64,000 nucleotides of DNA from Desulfobacterium sp. (GCA_030145245.1 JAQYWC010000073.1:1-64000); one strand, 5' to 3'; shown: positions 29,751 through 40,460, counted from the stretch's first letter. The notes: a model not told the origin generated them from the sequence alone. Numbers and translations: made by a program.

Positions 29751-29784
29751 AAAAAAGGCCCTGCACGTTTAACGGTGCAGGGCC
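29751..29784 (-). terminator. Terminator downstream of the tRNA-Ser cluster
   Basis: Minus strand GGCCCTGCACCGTTAAACGTGCAGGGCCTTTTTT. Confidence 0.85.
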
Positions 29785-29799
29785 TTGAAATCTTGAAAC

Positions 29800-29889
29800 T
29801 GGCGGAGAAAGAGAGATTCGAACTCTCGATGGGCGTTAACCCATACACCCTTAGCAGGGGCGCGCCTTCAGCCACTCGGCCATTTCTCC
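29800..29889 (-). tRNA. tRNA-Ser(GCT), copy 1
   Basis: Minus strand GGAGAAATGGCCGAGTGGCTGAAGGCGCGCCCCTGCTAAGGGTG...GTTCGAATCTCTCTTTCTCCGCCA; long variable arm; loop CTGCTAA. Confidence 0.95.
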
Positions 29890-29898
29890 ATTTTGTTT

Positions 29899-29986
29899 TG
29901 GCGGAGGAGGTAGGATTCGAACCCACGGAGCTTTGACACTCAACGGTTTTCAAGACCGCCGCCTTCAGCCACTCGGCCACTCCTCC
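29899..29986 (-). tRNA. tRNA-Ser(TGA), copy 1
   Basis: Minus strand GGAGGAGTGGCCGAGTGGCTGAAGGCGGCGGTCTTGAAAACCGTTG...GGTTCGAATCCTACCTCCTCCGCCA. Confidence 0.95.
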
Positions 29987-30110
29987 GAAATACTCAATCT
30001 ATATATCACCCTGATCTGGTAAGGTCAAGGGGTGTAACTCGAACCGATTTTATCGGTCCGTTTAACAACTCTATCTGTTCGGTGTTCAAAAACTAAAGCA
30101 AAAGAAAAAA

Positions 30111-30139
30111 GGCCCTATACTTTAAAAGGTACAGAACCT
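30111..30139 (-). terminator. Degenerate terminator, second copy of the duplicated tRNA unit
   Basis: Minus strand GGTTCTGTACCTTTTAAAGTATAGGGCCTTTTTTC, stem with several G.U pairs. Confidence 0.5.
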
Positions 30140-30153
30140 TGAAATCTTAAAGC

Positions 30154-30246
30154 TGGCGGAGAAAGAGAGATTCGAACTCTCGATGGAGCAATTAACCCCA
30201 TACTCGCTTAGCAGGCGAGCGCCTTCAGCCACTCGGCCATTTCTCC
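30154..30246 (-). tRNA. tRNA-Ser(GCT), copy 2
   Basis: Minus strand GGAGAAATGGCCGAGTGGCTGAAGGCGCTCGCCTGCTAAGCGAGT...TTTCTCCGCCA. Confidence 0.95.
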
Positions 30247-30256
30247 ATTTTGTTTT

Positions 30257-30344
30257 TGGCGGAGGAGGTAGGATTCGAACCCACGGAGCTTTGACACTCA
30301 ACGGTTTTCAAGACCGCCGCCTTCAGCCACTCGGCCACTCCTCC
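30257..30344 (-). tRNA. tRNA-Ser(TGA), copy 2
   Basis: Apparently identical in body to copy 1; anticodon loop CTTGAAA. Confidence 0.95.
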
Positions 30345-30509
30345 GAAAGACCCAAGCTATATATCACCCGGATCTGATGGGGTCAAGCACTAAATCAATA
30401 TTTTTTTTAAATTGATCTTGATATTGACAGACGGGATAATTGAACTATAATTTTAGATTTACTGTCTGCAAAGAATCAGATTCTATATATAGGTAAAGGG
30501 AGATACGCG

Positions 30510-30965
30510 ATGAGACAGAAGTTTACATTTGAAATTGATGCAAAAAAGGGCAGGTTGACGCTTTCGGAATCGGCAGAGGCCGATCCCGGTACCTTTTTAA
30601 AGTTGCACTTTGAAGAGTATGATCTTGAAGAGATGAAAGATGTTGCGGCAAAGGGGAAGGACGCCTTTATCGAGATCCTGAGGCGGAAGAACCTTTTTCC
30701 TTCTTTATTTCTTGCTGAAAGGCTGTTTGATGCTTTTAGCAGCTTGATTAAAGAAGGGGGGGAGAAGCTTGTGATGGACTACGATGATATTGATTCGTTT
30801 CCCTCCCCGGAAGCTGCCGAGGAGGAGGAGGACGAAGACGTTGAGTTGGATACGCTTTTGTCCACCGATGATAACGATCTGAGCGAGGATGATATCAAAG
30901 AGATAGATTCCGAAGACGACACTCCGAAATTTCGAGTTGATGATAATTCAGAGCAAGAGAACTAA
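30510..30965 (+). CDS. Acidic conserved hypothetical protein upstream of argS
   Basis: RBS GGGAGATACGCGATG; Asp/Glu-rich C-terminus [34 protein letters not shown]. Confidence 0.65.
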   Translation: MRQKFTFEIDAKKGRLTLSESAEADPGTFLKLHFEEYDLEEMKDVAAKGKDAFIEILRRKNLFPSLFLAERLFDAFSSLIKEGGEKLVMDYDDIDSFPSPEAAEEEEDEDVELDTLLSTDDNDLSEDDIKEIDSEDDTPKFRVDDNSEQEN

Positions 30966-30973
30966 TCATTATA

Positions 30974-32644
30974 ATGAAAGAATCCATAAAACAACTCATT
31001 CTTGACGGCGCCCGGAAAGCATATGAAAAGGGGCTCCTGAAATCCGACGACTTTCCTGAGATGGAGATCGAAGAGCCCCGCTATGACGCCCAGGGCGATT
31101 TTTCAACCAACTTTGCCATGGTTTCAGCCTCTGTGCAGAAGATGGCCCCAAGAAAAATTGCCGAGGCCGTGGTCGCCTGCATGGATGATACCCAATCGGT
31201 TGTCGAAAAGACAGAGATCGCAGGCCCGGGGTTTATTAATTTCTTTTTAACCACCGCTGCCTGGTATCCGGTTCTTGAGACCATTGTCCGGGAGGACGAC
31301 CGGTACGGCTCTTCCGAGTTCGGGGGCGGCAAAAAGGTACAGGTGGAGTTTGTCAGCGCCAACCCCACAGGTCCCCTCCATGTGGGCCATGCCCGGGGGG
31401 CTGCCGTTGGCGATGCCGTTGGTAAAATCCTTGCCTTTGCCGGGTTCGATGTCCAGAAAGAATACTATATCAACGATTCCGGAAGGCAGATCAGAACCCT
31501 GGGGCTTTCTGTCTGGCTGAGGCTCTGCCAGATGCTCGGCAGGGAGGTGGAGTTTCCCAAGGACTGCTACCAGGGCGATTATATAAAGGATATCGCCCAG
31601 GAACTCCATGGAAAGATGGGCACGGATCTGTCCGACAAAGAGGAGGCAGAGGGTATTTCCATCTGCGCCAAGTATGCAGCCTCCGTAATCCTTGAGGGGA
31701 TCAAGGAGGATCTGGCCGCGTTCGGTGTCGAGTATGACCAGTGGTTCAGCGAGCAGAGTCTCTACGACACCAATCGTGTCCAGAAGGCCATCGAGGATTT
31801 TAAGGCCAAGGATCTCATCTATGAGAAAGATGGCGCCCTCTGGTTCAGGACCGAGGATTTCGGAGATGAAAAGGACAGGGTTGTTGTGAGAAACAACGGT
31901 ATTACCACCTATTTCGCCTCGGACATCGCCTATCACATGGAGAAATTTGACCGGGGTTTTGACCGTGTTATTGATGTGTGGGGGGCAGACCACCACGGAT
32001 ACATCAACCGGATCAACGCGTCCATCGATGCCTCGGGTAAAAATAGCGACCAGTTCGACGTTATCCTGGTTCAGCTTGTCAACCTGCTCAGGGGCGGTCA
32101 GCCCGTTGCCATGTCGAGCAGGTCCGGTGAATTTGTTACCCTCAAGGACATTGTAGATGAGGTTGGAAAGGATGCAGCGCGTTTTCTCTTTCTGAGCCGA
32201 AGCTATGACAGCGGTCTTGATTTCGATCTTGAGGTGGCAACGCAGAAGACCAGTGAAAATCCTGTCTTCTACGTGCAGTACGTCCATGCCAGGATCGCCG
32301 GCATTGTGGCCAAGGCTGTGGCCGAGGGGATTCTTGCCAATGATGCACCGGAGTGGGCAGGCTGTGCCGCAGTGCTTGTTGAGCCTGAAGAGATCAAGCT
32401 GATTAAGCTCCTTGCATCGTTTCCCGAAATTGTTGAAAAGAGTGCCGCAACCCTCCATCCCCATGTTGTTTTTACCTATCTCATGGCTTTGGCTTCGGCC
32501 TTCCACGGTTATTACAATAAACACAAGGTGATCACCCAGGACAGTGAACTCTCCCGGGGCAGGCTCTTTCTTGTCACTGCTGTGAAAAAGGTTATCAGGA
32601 ACGGGTTGTCGCTTCTGGGCGTTTCCGCTCCTGAAAGGATGTAG
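30974..32644 (+). CDS. argS: Arginyl-tRNA synthetase
   Basis: [24 protein letters not shown] (HIGH motif), [15 protein letters not shown]-terminal anticodon-binding region. Confidence 0.97.
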   Translation: MKESIKQLILDGARKAYEKGLLKSDDFPEMEIEEPRYDAQGDFSTNFAMVSASVQKMAPRKIAEAVVACMDDTQSVVEKTEIAGPGFINFFLTTAAWYPVLETIVREDDRYGSSEFGGGKKVQVEFVSANPTGPLHVGHARGAAVGDAVGKILAFAGFDVQKEYYINDSGRQIRTLGLSVWLRLCQMLGREVEFPKDCYQGDYIKDIAQELHGKMGTDLSDKEEAEGISICAKYAASVILEGIKEDLAAFGVEYDQWFSEQSLYDTNRVQKAIEDFKAKDLIYEKDGALWFRTEDFGDEKDRVVVRNNGITTYFASDIAYHMEKFDRGFDRVIDVWGADHHGYINRINASIDASGKNSDQFDVILVQLVNLLRGGQPVAMSSRSGEFVTLKDIVDEVGKDAARFLFLSRSYDSGLDFDLEVATQKTSENPVFYVQYVHARIAGIVAKAVAEGILANDAPEWAGCAAVLVEPEEIKLIKLLASFPEIVEKSAATLHPHVVFTYLMALASAFHGYYNKHKVITQDSELSRGRLFLVTAVKKVIRNGLSLLGVSAPERM

Positions 32645-32656
32645 GGTTTAAGCGCT

Positions 32657-33367
32657 TTGGACGCAAAACTGCCATCCCCAAGAAAGATCCTCGCCCTGGC
32701 GATAGGTCTTTTTGTCTGTTTCTGGATGTTTGTCATAGGGGTGCTTGTGGGGAGGGGAACCTCCCCGGTTACCTTTGACACCAGGGAGTTTCAAGATAGC
32801 CTTGCCAGGATTGTCAGTGGTTCCGAAGATCAGCAGGAACCCTTTGAGAAGCCGGCGTTGGAGTTCTACGAGGTGCTGAAGAGTCCCCCCCGAACGGGTG
32901 GTTCAACATCTGAAGAACACAATGAGATCCTTGCGGCCGGTGTTGATAAATCTTCCTCCGGAACTGACGGAGGAAGACAGCAGCCAGCCGTGAAAAAGAG
33001 TCTGAAGGCCATGACCTTTCGGCCGGGAAAGACAGTCAAAACAAAGCCCCCTGTCCCTGTTGCCAGTTTGCCCAAACCCCCTTCAAAAGCTGCGCCGGTT
33101 CCTGAAAAAACCGTGGCAAGTCCTGTCCTGAAGAGTGGTGTCTATACGATTCAGGTTGCGGCATACAAGGAGCTGAAGGACGCCCATGAACTCATGGCGA
33201 AGCTCAGGGAGAAGGGCTTTCAATCCTACAGAACCATGGGTCGGGTGGGGGATGATATCTGGCATCGGGTCAGAACGGGCTCGTTCAAGGATACGGCATC
33301 TGCAAAACAGGTGTTGCAGCGCCTCAATAAAAAGCGGTTCAAGGGAATGATTATTAAAAAGGAGTGA
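32657..33367 (+). CDS. SPOR domain-containing membrane protein
   Basis: TM segment near the N-terminus; C-terminal YTIQVAAYKELKDAHELMAKLREKGFQSYRTMGRVGDDIWHRVRTGSFKD. Confidence 0.85.
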   Translation: MDAKLPSPRKILALAIGLFVCFWMFVIGVLVGRGTSPVTFDTREFQDSLARIVSGSEDQQEPFEKPALEFYEVLKSPPRTGGSTSEEHNEILAAGVDKSSSGTDGGRQQPAVKKSLKAMTFRPGKTVKTKPPVPVASLPKPPSKAAPVPEKTVASPVLKSGVYTIQVAAYKELKDAHELMAKLREKGFQSYRTMGRVGDDIWHRVRTGSFKDTASAKQVLQRLNKKRFKGMIIKKE

Positions 33368-33657
33368 TGATGAAGATCTCAAAAGATGATGTGGAGCATA
33401 TAGCACATCTGGCCCGCCTGGAAGTGGATGATTCCCTGGTTGAGAAGTTCTCGACCCAGGTGAGCGGAATATTGGATTATATAGATGTATTAAAGGATGT
33501 CGATGTCTCCGGGGTTCCCCTTGCATCGGGTGCCGCCCTTCAGACCAATGTGTTCAGGGAGGACAGGGTGAAACCCTCTCCGGGCCCTTCAGTTACATTG
33601 ACCAATGCACCCGACCGGGATGACGATTTTTATACGGTTCCCAAGGTTGTGGGATAG
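33364..33657 (+). CDS. gatC: Asp-tRNA(Asn)/Glu-tRNA(Gln) amidotransferase subunit C
   Basis: [21 protein letters not shown]...LREDRVKPS-like segment. Confidence 0.95.
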   Translation: MMMKISKDDVEHIAHLARLEVDDSLVEKFSTQVSGILDYIDVLKDVDVSGVPLASGAALQTNVFREDRVKPSPGPSVTLTNAPDRDDDFYTVPKVVG

Positions 33658-33670
33658 AGGAGAGACATTG

Positions 33671-35143
33671 ATGGAATTACACGCGCTTACCATAGCTCAG
33701 GCAAAGAAGCTGCTTGCCGATCGGGAGATATCTTCCGTTGGCCTTGTTTCCGCCATGCTGGACAGGATCGAAGCCCATGACGCCAAGGTCGGGGCCTTTC
33801 TCACCGTTGACCGAAAGGGTGCCCTTGCCGCAGCATCAGCGGCGGACGCTCGTCTGGCCAACGGAGAGGACGCACCGCTCCTCGGCATCCCTGTGGCTTT
33901 GAAAGACCTGCTTTGCACCACCGGGGTCAGGACCACCTGCGGGTCAAAGATCCTGGAGGAGTTTGTTCCCACATATGATGCCACCTCGGTTGACATGCTC
34001 AAAAAAGCCGGGGCCGTGATTATCGGCAAGACCAACATGGATGAGTTCGGCATGGGGTCTTCAACGGAAAACTCCGGCTTTCATGTGACCCGGAATCCCT
34101 GGAATCTCGACCATGTTCCGGGCGGTTCCAGCGGCGGGTCGGCAGCAGCGGTTGCTGCCCGGATGTGCACGGCGTCCCTGGGCACCGACACCGGCGGATC
34201 CATCCGCCAGCCGGCCTCCCACTGCGGCATCGTGGGGTTGAAGCCCACCTACGGCAGGGTTTCCAGGTTTGGCCTTGTTTCCTATGCCTCTTCCCTGGAT
34301 CAGATCGGGCCGATCACCCGCACGGTTCGGGATGCGGCAATCATGATGAACGTCATTGCGGGCCACGATCCAAAGGACTCCACGTCGGCGGCAGTTGATG
34401 CGCCTGATTTTACCTCAGCCCTTGCCGAGTTCGATGCCAATGGCCTTTCCGGAATGAAGGCGGGAATCCCCAAGGAGTACCTGGGCATGGAGGGGTTGGA
34501 TCCCGAGGTGGAAAAAGCCTTTGCCGACGCCCGCAAGGTCCTGGAGGACCTCGGGGTCGAGATCGTGGAGGTCTCCCTTCCCCACACGGATTATGCCGTT
34601 GCCGCCTATTATGTGCTGGCCCCTTCCGAGGCAAGTTCCAACCTTGCCCGGTATGACGGCGTCAAGTACGGGGCAAGGCAGAAGGATGCCGACGGTCTTA
34701 TCGATATGTACAAGAAGACCCGGTCCAAGGGATTCGGCCCCGAGGTCCAGCGCCGGATCATCATGGGAACCTATGCCCTGTCGGCAGGGTACTATGACGA
34801 ATACTACGGCCGGGCATCCAGGGTGAGAACCCTGATCATGGATGATTTTGCCAAGGCCTTTGAAGGTTGCGACATCATCATCTCACCGGTGGCCCCGACT
34901 CCGGCATTCAAGATCGGAGAAAATGTGGATGATCCTCTGACCATGTATCTGAGCGACATCTTCACCCTTTCGGCCAATATGGCCGGAATTCCAGGACTCT
35001 CAGTCCCCTGCGGTATCTCAGAAACCGGGTTGCCCATGGGCTTGCAGATTCTTGGAAAGCGGTTTGACGAGATGAGCGTCCTCAGGGCAGGCTACGGATT
35101 CGAGCAGAGTGCTCCATCGTTTCCAGGATTGCCGGAACTATAA
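33671..35143 (+). CDS. gatA: Asp-tRNA(Asn)/Glu-tRNA(Gln) amidotransferase subunit A
   Basis: [77 protein letters not shown]; start reassigned to MELHALT. Confidence 0.97.
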   Translation: MELHALTIAQAKKLLADREISSVGLVSAMLDRIEAHDAKVGAFLTVDRKGALAAASAADARLANGEDAPLLGIPVALKDLLCTTGVRTTCGSKILEEFVPTYDATSVDMLKKAGAVIIGKTNMDEFGMGSSTENSGFHVTRNPWNLDHVPGGSSGGSAAAVAARMCTASLGTDTGGSIRQPASHCGIVGLKPTYGRVSRFGLVSYASSLDQIGPITRTVRDAAIMMNVIAGHDPKDSTSAAVDAPDFTSALAEFDANGLSGMKAGIPKEYLGMEGLDPEVEKAFADARKVLEDLGVEIVEVSLPHTDYAVAAYYVLAPSEASSNLARYDGVKYGARQKDADGLIDMYKKTRSKGFGPEVQRRIIMGTYALSAGYYDEYYGRASRVRTLIMDDFAKAFEGCDIIISPVAPTPAFKIGENVDDPLTMYLSDIFTLSANMAGIPGLSVPCGISETGLPMGLQILGKRFDEMSVLRAGYGFEQSAPSFPGLPEL

Positions 35144-35161
35144 TCACCTTGGGAGGAACAA

Positions 35162-35344
35162 ATGACCTATCCAATGCCTGAAGGCGAAAATCTACGGGCC
35201 GCTGTTCGCTGGATATCGGAAGAGCGGACTGTTCGTCCGGAAACAAGCCTTGTCGTCCTTGTGGATGCGGCCTGCATCCGGTTTGATTTAAGTCCGGGTG
35301 ACGGGGAGTTCCTCCTGAGGTTTGTCCGGGAAAACGATAGGTGA
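35162..35344 (+). CDS. Small hypothetical protein (60 aa) between gatA and mutL
   Basis: GGGAGGAACAAATG RBS-start; compact spacing in the operon. Confidence 0.55.
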   Translation: MTYPMPEGENLRAAVRWISEERTVRPETSLVVLVDAACIRFDLSPGDGEFLLRFVRENDR

Positions 35345-35350
35345 GCTGCC

Positions 35351-37240
35351 ATGGTTGATGTAAGAATCCTTCCGGATATCCTCTCCAACAAGATCGCCGC
35401 AGGAGAGGTGGTGGAGCGACCTGTTTCCGTTGTTAAGGAGCTTGTTGAAAACGCCCTTGACGCCGGGGCCACCCGGATCGTGGCCGAGATTGAAAAGGGG
35501 GGCAGGGATCTTATCCGTATCTCGGACGACGGCTCGGGCATGTCCCGGGACAATGCCCTGCTCGCCATCGAGCGCTACGCCACCAGTAAAATATTTACAG
35601 ACGACGACCTTTTTGCCATCAAAACCTTTGGTTTCAGGGGGGAAGCCCTTCCCTCCATGGCATCGGTGTCAAAGTTTACCCTGACCACCCGGGAACATGA
35701 CAGCGATGTGGGAACAAGGATTCAGATCAACGGCGGTAAAATTGTGGATGTCTCCGACGCAGGTGCCCCCCCGGGAACCATGATGGAGGTGAGGAACCTC
35801 TATTTTAACACACCCGCCCGACGAAAATTTCTAAAGGGGGTCAACACTGAGATGGGGCACATTGCCGATGCTTTTTCCGGCATGGCCCTGGGTAACCCCC
35901 ATGTGGGGTTCCGCCTTTTGCATAACAATCGCCTGGTAAAAGCGTTCTCCTCCCCAGCCGACATGAAGACCCGGGCAGGGGAGGTGTTTGGCATGGCGAC
36001 CCTGCCCTATCTCTGCAAGGTGTCCATGACCCAGGGCGAAGCCGGTGTTACAGGTTATGTGTCTGATCCCTCCCTCACCCGGAGCACCTCCAGGAATTTA
36101 AGACTTTTTGTGAACAACAGGCTCATCAGCGACAAGGGGATTGTGGCGGCAATCTTCAAGGGGTACAAGGGCAGGCTGATGAAGGGCCGCTATCCCCTGG
36201 GGATTCTCTTCATAACCCTTCCCTTTGACCAGGTTGACGTTAATGTCCATCCCTCCAAACTGGAGGTGAGGTTCTCGGATCAGCGGCAGATCTTTGCCCT
36301 GGTGGTCCGGGCGGTGAACCATGCCCTTTCCGGGGCTGAGCGGTCCGGATCGGCAGAATCCCTGCCCCTGGAAGAGCCGGAGGAGATTGAGGAAGCGATT
36401 GTTGATGGCTTGCCCCATGCGCATCCGCGTCCCGTCCATACCTCTGCAGATCAAAGGAAGAGGGCAGCCGTGGTAGACCGATCCCTGTTTCAATGGGGGA
36501 AAAACCATGGGGAACCGGCAAAAAACAAGGTGTCAGAGCTTGAATCGGATCTGCCTTTTCCTGAAATTGAGCGGGGCAAATCGTCGGCGCCTGAGGTTGC
36601 GGTCAAACCAGAGGGGCCGGAACCCGGATCCGGAAAAATCTGTCAAGGGTGCAGGCCTGACCCTGTGGTTGTCGGGCAGGTTATGGGAACCTATATTGTT
36701 CTTCAGTCGGACAGTGGGATGATCCTTGTGGATCAGCATGCCGCCCATGAGCGAATTGTGTATGAGCGGTTGAAGAAAAGGTCAGATTCCTATCGTCCTC
36801 CCTCCCAGACCCTGGCTGTGCCTGAAACCCTGGAACTGACCTACAAAGAGGCTGATATTCTGGAGCAGATCATTCCGGAGCTTGAGGCTGTGGGGATGGA
36901 GATCGAGCCCTTTGGGGGAACCGCCTTTATTGTCAAGGCCGTTCCTGCCATCATTGATGACCAAGATGTCCGGCCTTTGATACTGGATATTGTGGAAAAA
37001 CTCCTTGAATCGGGGGGGGATGCCATGGATGACACCCGGGAGTGGCTTGACGAGTGCATCATTCTCATGGCGTGCCACACAGCCATTCGGGCCAACCAGG
37101 TGCTGAACCGCCAGGAGATGGAGACCCTGATCCGGGATCTTGAACTGTGCGAAAATCCCAACCACTGCCCCCATGGGCGGCCGACCAAAATTCAATGGCA
37201 ACGCCAGGAGATTGAAAAGCTTTTTAAGCGGATCGTCTGA
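35351..37240 (+). CDS. mutL: DNA mismatch repair protein MutL
   Basis: ILPDILSNKIAAGEVVERPVSVVKELVENALDAGA, GFRGEALPSMASVS; C-terminal LVDQHAAHERIVYE. Confidence 0.97.
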   Translation: MVDVRILPDILSNKIAAGEVVERPVSVVKELVENALDAGATRIVAEIEKGGRDLIRISDDGSGMSRDNALLAIERYATSKIFTDDDLFAIKTFGFRGEALPSMASVSKFTLTTREHDSDVGTRIQINGGKIVDVSDAGAPPGTMMEVRNLYFNTPARRKFLKGVNTEMGHIADAFSGMALGNPHVGFRLLHNNRLVKAFSSPADMKTRAGEVFGMATLPYLCKVSMTQGEAGVTGYVSDPSLTRSTSRNLRLFVNNRLISDKGIVAAIFKGYKGRLMKGRYPLGILFITLPFDQVDVNVHPSKLEVRFSDQRQIFALVVRAVNHALSGAERSGSAESLPLEEPEEIEEAIVDGLPHAHPRPVHTSADQRKRAAVVDRSLFQWGKNHGEPAKNKVSELESDLPFPEIERGKSSAPEVAVKPEGPEPGSGKICQGCRPDPVVVGQVMGTYIVLQSDSGMILVDQHAAHERIVYERLKKRSDSYRPPSQTLAVPETLELTYKEADILEQIIPELEAVGMEIEPFGGTAFIVKAVPAIIDDQDVRPLILDIVEKLLESGGDAMDDTREWLDECIILMACHTAIRANQVLNRQEMETLIRDLELCENPNHCPHGRPTKIQWQRQEIEKLFKRIV

Positions 37241-37270
37241 TTCTTTAGAAGGAAAGTGCCGGTGGAAGGA

Positions 37271-37319
37271 AAGCGCTGGCGGCCAGGTGTGTTAATACCT
37301 GGCCGCCAGCGCTTTTTTT
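37271..37319. terminator. Bidirectional terminator between mutL and the convergent gene
   Basis: AAGCGCTGGCGGCCAGGT-GTGTTAAT-ACCTGGCCGCCAGCGCTTTTTTT. Confidence 0.9.
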
Positions 37320-37328
37320 ATGACCTGA

Positions 37329-38855
37329 TTAGTAGGCTTCGTTGTAGCTTATGGAGAGCTTGTCCTGGGAGTAGAGACGGGTGCTGTGTTTCTGATCCAC
37401 GACACCTTCGGATCGGGAGATGCAGTAGACCAGCTCCTTTTTTCCGTCGTTGTTCTGGTCCGCCATGGTGTAGTCGGAGATGTAGCCGGGGAAAGATCGT
37501 GTCCGGCCCTCAGGGGTGAGTCCCATTTCATCCCATACCAGTGATTTGATATGGCCCTTTGAGAAAAACTTGGTTTTGGATAGGAGCCCGCCGGAGGTGT
37601 CAACGTTTTTTACCACCAGTACGGAGTTCTTTCCGTCATTGTCGAGATCTGCCACATAGATTCTTTGCTGGAGGAAAATCCTGCTCATCTGGTAGCCGTC
37701 ATCCTTGTTGTACCTCATTCCCTTGTACTCAAGGAAAGCGTCGGTGCCTCCGAAATCAGCATTGCTCCTCCACACTTCTTCTCCCTCCGGGGTGAACATC
37801 TTGATACGCCCGTCATGGGTGAGTGCGACCAGTATCTCTGCGCCGGTGTTTTGGGGGTCGCCATAGGTGAAGCTATAGAGGGAGATCCCTTTGGGGAGTT
37901 TGAGCTCGGTTTCAACAAGTTCTGTCTCCTGCCAGGTGATTCGGGAAACCGGGGAGCGGAGTTGGTCTTCCTTGCCATTGGTTTTTTGTCCGAGGAGCAG
38001 GGTGCCCCGGGTTTTGGTCTCAAGGATCCTGAACAACCATGGTTGTTCGGCCGCAATCTTGTTGAATCCGGATCCGTTCCATTCCATGATAAAAGATGAC
38101 GGAAGATTGTTTCTTGTGTCCACACAGCTGACATAGATTTCCGAGCGACCGTTGGCGTTGATATCCCCGGCATCGATGGAGATGACCCGGTCGTTGGGGC
38201 CAAAATCAAACTCAGCCAGGGGCTTCAGTGTTCTGCTCTCCCGCAGGAATACCTGAACGGCAGTTTTTGAACATACCACGGTTTCGTTTTTGGAATCCCC
38301 GGTTATGTCGTTGACTGCAAGGCTGATGATTTTATCTTTGAGTGCAGGGCTCCGCCACAGCTGGGCTTTTTGACGGCGCTGGGGGGCCTGGGGCTGAATT
38401 TGCTGCACGGTCTGCTGTACAGCGGTATTGCGTTTTGGTCCGACGCCAAGGACCTCGGTCTTGATCTGCCGGGTAAGCTGATCAACATGGGCGAGGACGT
38501 CCCCCTTGGTCTTGCCGAACTGGCTGAACATAAGGGTTGCTGCACCGGTGGCAGCATCGGTCAGCTTTGCATCGGTGCTGATTCCGTCACCAAAGATCAG
38601 GATGGTACCCGTAAGGACATAGTTGGCAAGGGACGCTTCAGGGTCATTCTCAAGGACCGGGGAGCAGGTCCCCGGGATTTCGAGGCGGGAAAGGAGCATT
38701 TTGAATACCCCTTTTTCAAGGAACGGGTATTCCTGATTTGCCTCAATGCTGAACGGTTTTACAAGAATTCGAGTCTTTTCCGCCAGGGCCGGGGCTGCAA
38801 GGCAGAAGAGAAATAATAAAACAGTAAGAAATATGGGTGTTTTACGGACTTTCAA
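37329..38855 (-). CDS. Secreted FG-GAP/VCBS-like repeat protein with TolB-N/CsgG-like N-terminal domain (paralog 1)
   Basis: Signal peptide; TRILVKPFSIEANQEYPFLEKGVFKMLLSRL; FG-GAP-like DITGDSKNETVV, DINANGRSEIYV, DLDNDGKNSVLV, DQNNDGKKELVY. Confidence 0.75.
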   Translation of the reverse strand: MKVRKTPIFLTVLLFLFCLAAPALAEKTRILVKPFSIEANQEYPFLEKGVFKMLLSRLEIPGTCSPVLENDPEASLANYVLTGTILIFGDGISTDAKLTDAATGAATLMFSQFGKTKGDVLAHVDQLTRQIKTEVLGVGPKRNTAVQQTVQQIQPQAPQRRQKAQLWRSPALKDKIISLAVNDITGDSKNETVVCSKTAVQVFLRESRTLKPLAEFDFGPNDRVISIDAGDINANGRSEIYVSCVDTRNNLPSSFIMEWNGSGFNKIAAEQPWLFRILETKTRGTLLLGQKTNGKEDQLRSPVSRITWQETELVETELKLPKGISLYSFTYGDPQNTGAEILVALTHDGRIKMFTPEGEEVWRSNADFGGTDAFLEYKGMRYNKDDGYQMSRIFLQQRIYVADLDNDGKNSVLVVKNVDTSGGLLSKTKFFSKGHIKSLVWDEMGLTPEGRTRSFPGYISDYTMADQNNDGKKELVYCISRSEGVVDQKHSTRLYSQDKLSISYNEAY

Positions 38856-38997
38856 TTGGGGGGCTCCTCTGTATCGTATTAATGGGTTCTCTATTTTCTT
38901 TGAAAAAACCCCTACTTTTTACCATAATAGCTGGAAAAGTAAAGTAAATAAGCGGTCTTGTCTGTTTGAAAAAAAAACGTACCGGAAGCAAAATGAC

Positions 38998-39189
38998 TTG
39001 ACACAAATCGCTCACATTGATATTGACTTTATGTTCTTTGAAAAAAGAGCGATTTCTAACCGATTATGCCGTTCGTATCATTTTGTGAAAAAGGGGAATT
39101 AAAGGAGCTCCTTTAGATCAGGTGATGTCCTGTGGAGACATGGTGTCCAAACGGGGTTGACCGGCATGTTTAAGAAAAGGAGAAAAAAG
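38998..39189 (+). promoter_or_regulatory. Putative promoter and structured leader of the first porin gene
   Basis: TTGACA at 38998-39003 (weak -10); 9-nt inverted repeat AAATCGCTC/GAGCGATTT (39005-39013/39047-39055); palindrome AAAGGAGCTCCTTT (39101-39114). Confidence 0.4.
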
Positions 39190-40383
39190 ATGAAAAAGTT
39201 TATGATCGCAGCCTTGGTTGCCATCGTGGGAATTGCTTTCACAGCTCCCGCATTTGCAGTCGAGCACGAGTTCGGTGGTTACTGGCGCGTACGTGCTTAC
39301 ACAAACGGTAACTTTGGCGGCGTTGATGATTCCAGCAAAGATATCTCCATGTGGGATTCAAGAACCCGTCTCTACTACACAGCACAGATCAACGACAACC
39401 TCAAGTTCGTCAACAAGTTCGAGATGGACACAAACTGGGGCGATGACACTTATGGTAACGTTGGCGCAGACTCTGTTGCCGTTGAGGTTAAAAACTCCTA
39501 TGTAGACTTCAACCTCGGTGCACTCAACACCAAGATCGGTACCCAGGGCCTGGTTCTTTCCCGTGGTTTCCTCTTTGATGATGACTTCTCCGGAATCAAC
39601 ATGACTTTTGGTTCAACCACCTTTGTTTTTGCAAAGATTGATGAGAATGGCGCCAACATGGGCGATGACGCATCTCTGTTTCACCTTCTGCACACAGTTG
39701 CAACAGACACCTTCACCATCACACCCGGTGTAACTTATGTTGACCTGGCTGACGAGTCCTACACTTACTTCCTTGCACTTGATGCTGATGTGAACCTCGG
39801 TGCCGCAACCGTATGGACTTCCCTCTTGTACCAGGGTGGTGATGTGGATGCAACAGACAGCGACATCTCTGCATTCCTCGTTGCCCTTGGCGGTAGCTTT
39901 GCCATCACAGACGCTTTCTCCATCCACGGTCAGGCTTTCTACGCTTCCGGTGATGATGATGCAACAGATGACGATATCGAGGGTTTCGCAACCATCGACA
40001 ACGCTGGTTCTTACATCCCCGGTAACTCTTACTACTGGTCAGAGATCATGGGTTATGGTACCTTCGACGAGATCGTTTCCGCTAACTCTCCCGCTGACAA
40101 TATCTCCAACATCATGGCTGTTAACCTTGGAACAACTTTCAAGGCTTCCGAGAAACTCTCTCTCTCCGCTGATATCTGGTATGCAGAGCTCAACGAAGAT
40201 ACTGCTACAGCTAGAGACGAAGCCCTCGGAACAGAGATCGACCTCGGTGCTACTTACCAGCTCATCGACGGTCTTACCCTCGATGTTGTTGCAGCATACC
40301 TCTTTGCTGATGACGCAACATACGATGGTTCCAATGACGAAGATCCCTATGAGATCGGCGCTCAGCTCAGCCTCAGCTTCTAA
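39190..40383 (+). CDS. Predicted outer-membrane beta-barrel porin A
   Basis: Signal peptide MKKFMIAALVAIVGIAFTAPAFA; GGYWRVRAYTNGNF...SRTRLYYTAQINDNLKFVNKFEMD; alternating amphipathic strands; C-terminal ...AQLSLSF aromatic end. Confidence 0.85.
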   Translation: MKKFMIAALVAIVGIAFTAPAFAVEHEFGGYWRVRAYTNGNFGGVDDSSKDISMWDSRTRLYYTAQINDNLKFVNKFEMDTNWGDDTYGNVGADSVAVEVKNSYVDFNLGALNTKIGTQGLVLSRGFLFDDDFSGINMTFGSTTFVFAKIDENGANMGDDASLFHLLHTVATDTFTITPGVTYVDLADESYTYFLALDADVNLGAATVWTSLLYQGGDVDATDSDISAFLVALGGSFAITDAFSIHGQAFYASGDDDATDDDIEGFATIDNAGSYIPGNSYYWSEIMGYGTFDEIVSANSPADNISNIMAVNLGTTFKASEKLSLSADIWYAELNEDTATARDEALGTEIDLGATYQLIDGLTLDVVAAYLFADDATYDGSNDEDPYEIGAQLSLSF

Positions 40384-40415
40384 GACAGCCTTACAGCTGA
40401 TCTAACTAAGTTGAT

Positions 40416-40460
40416 ATAATGCCGTGGGGGTGTGTTTTACACCGCCACGGCATTTTTCGT
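40416..40460 (+). terminator. Terminator of porin A
   Basis: ATGCCGTGG...CCACGGCATTTTTCGTTTT. Confidence 0.85.

Larger units (their letters stand above)
29751..30344. repeat. Tandem duplication of a terminator + tRNA-Ser(GCT) + tRNA-Ser(TGA) unit (offset about 354 bp)
   Basis: GGCCCT at 29757 and 30111 start matching blocks; both tRNAs and flanking CTTGAAATCTT(G/A)AA(A/G)CTGGCGGAG repeated. Confidence 0.85.

Noticed and set aside
30183-30377. 64-aa plus-strand ORF and 29678-29980 minus ORF
   Set aside because: Translate through tRNA-Ser genes; artefacts of tRNA sequence.
31247-32524. 425-aa minus-strand ORF
   Set aside because: Fully antisense to argS; no recognisable domain.
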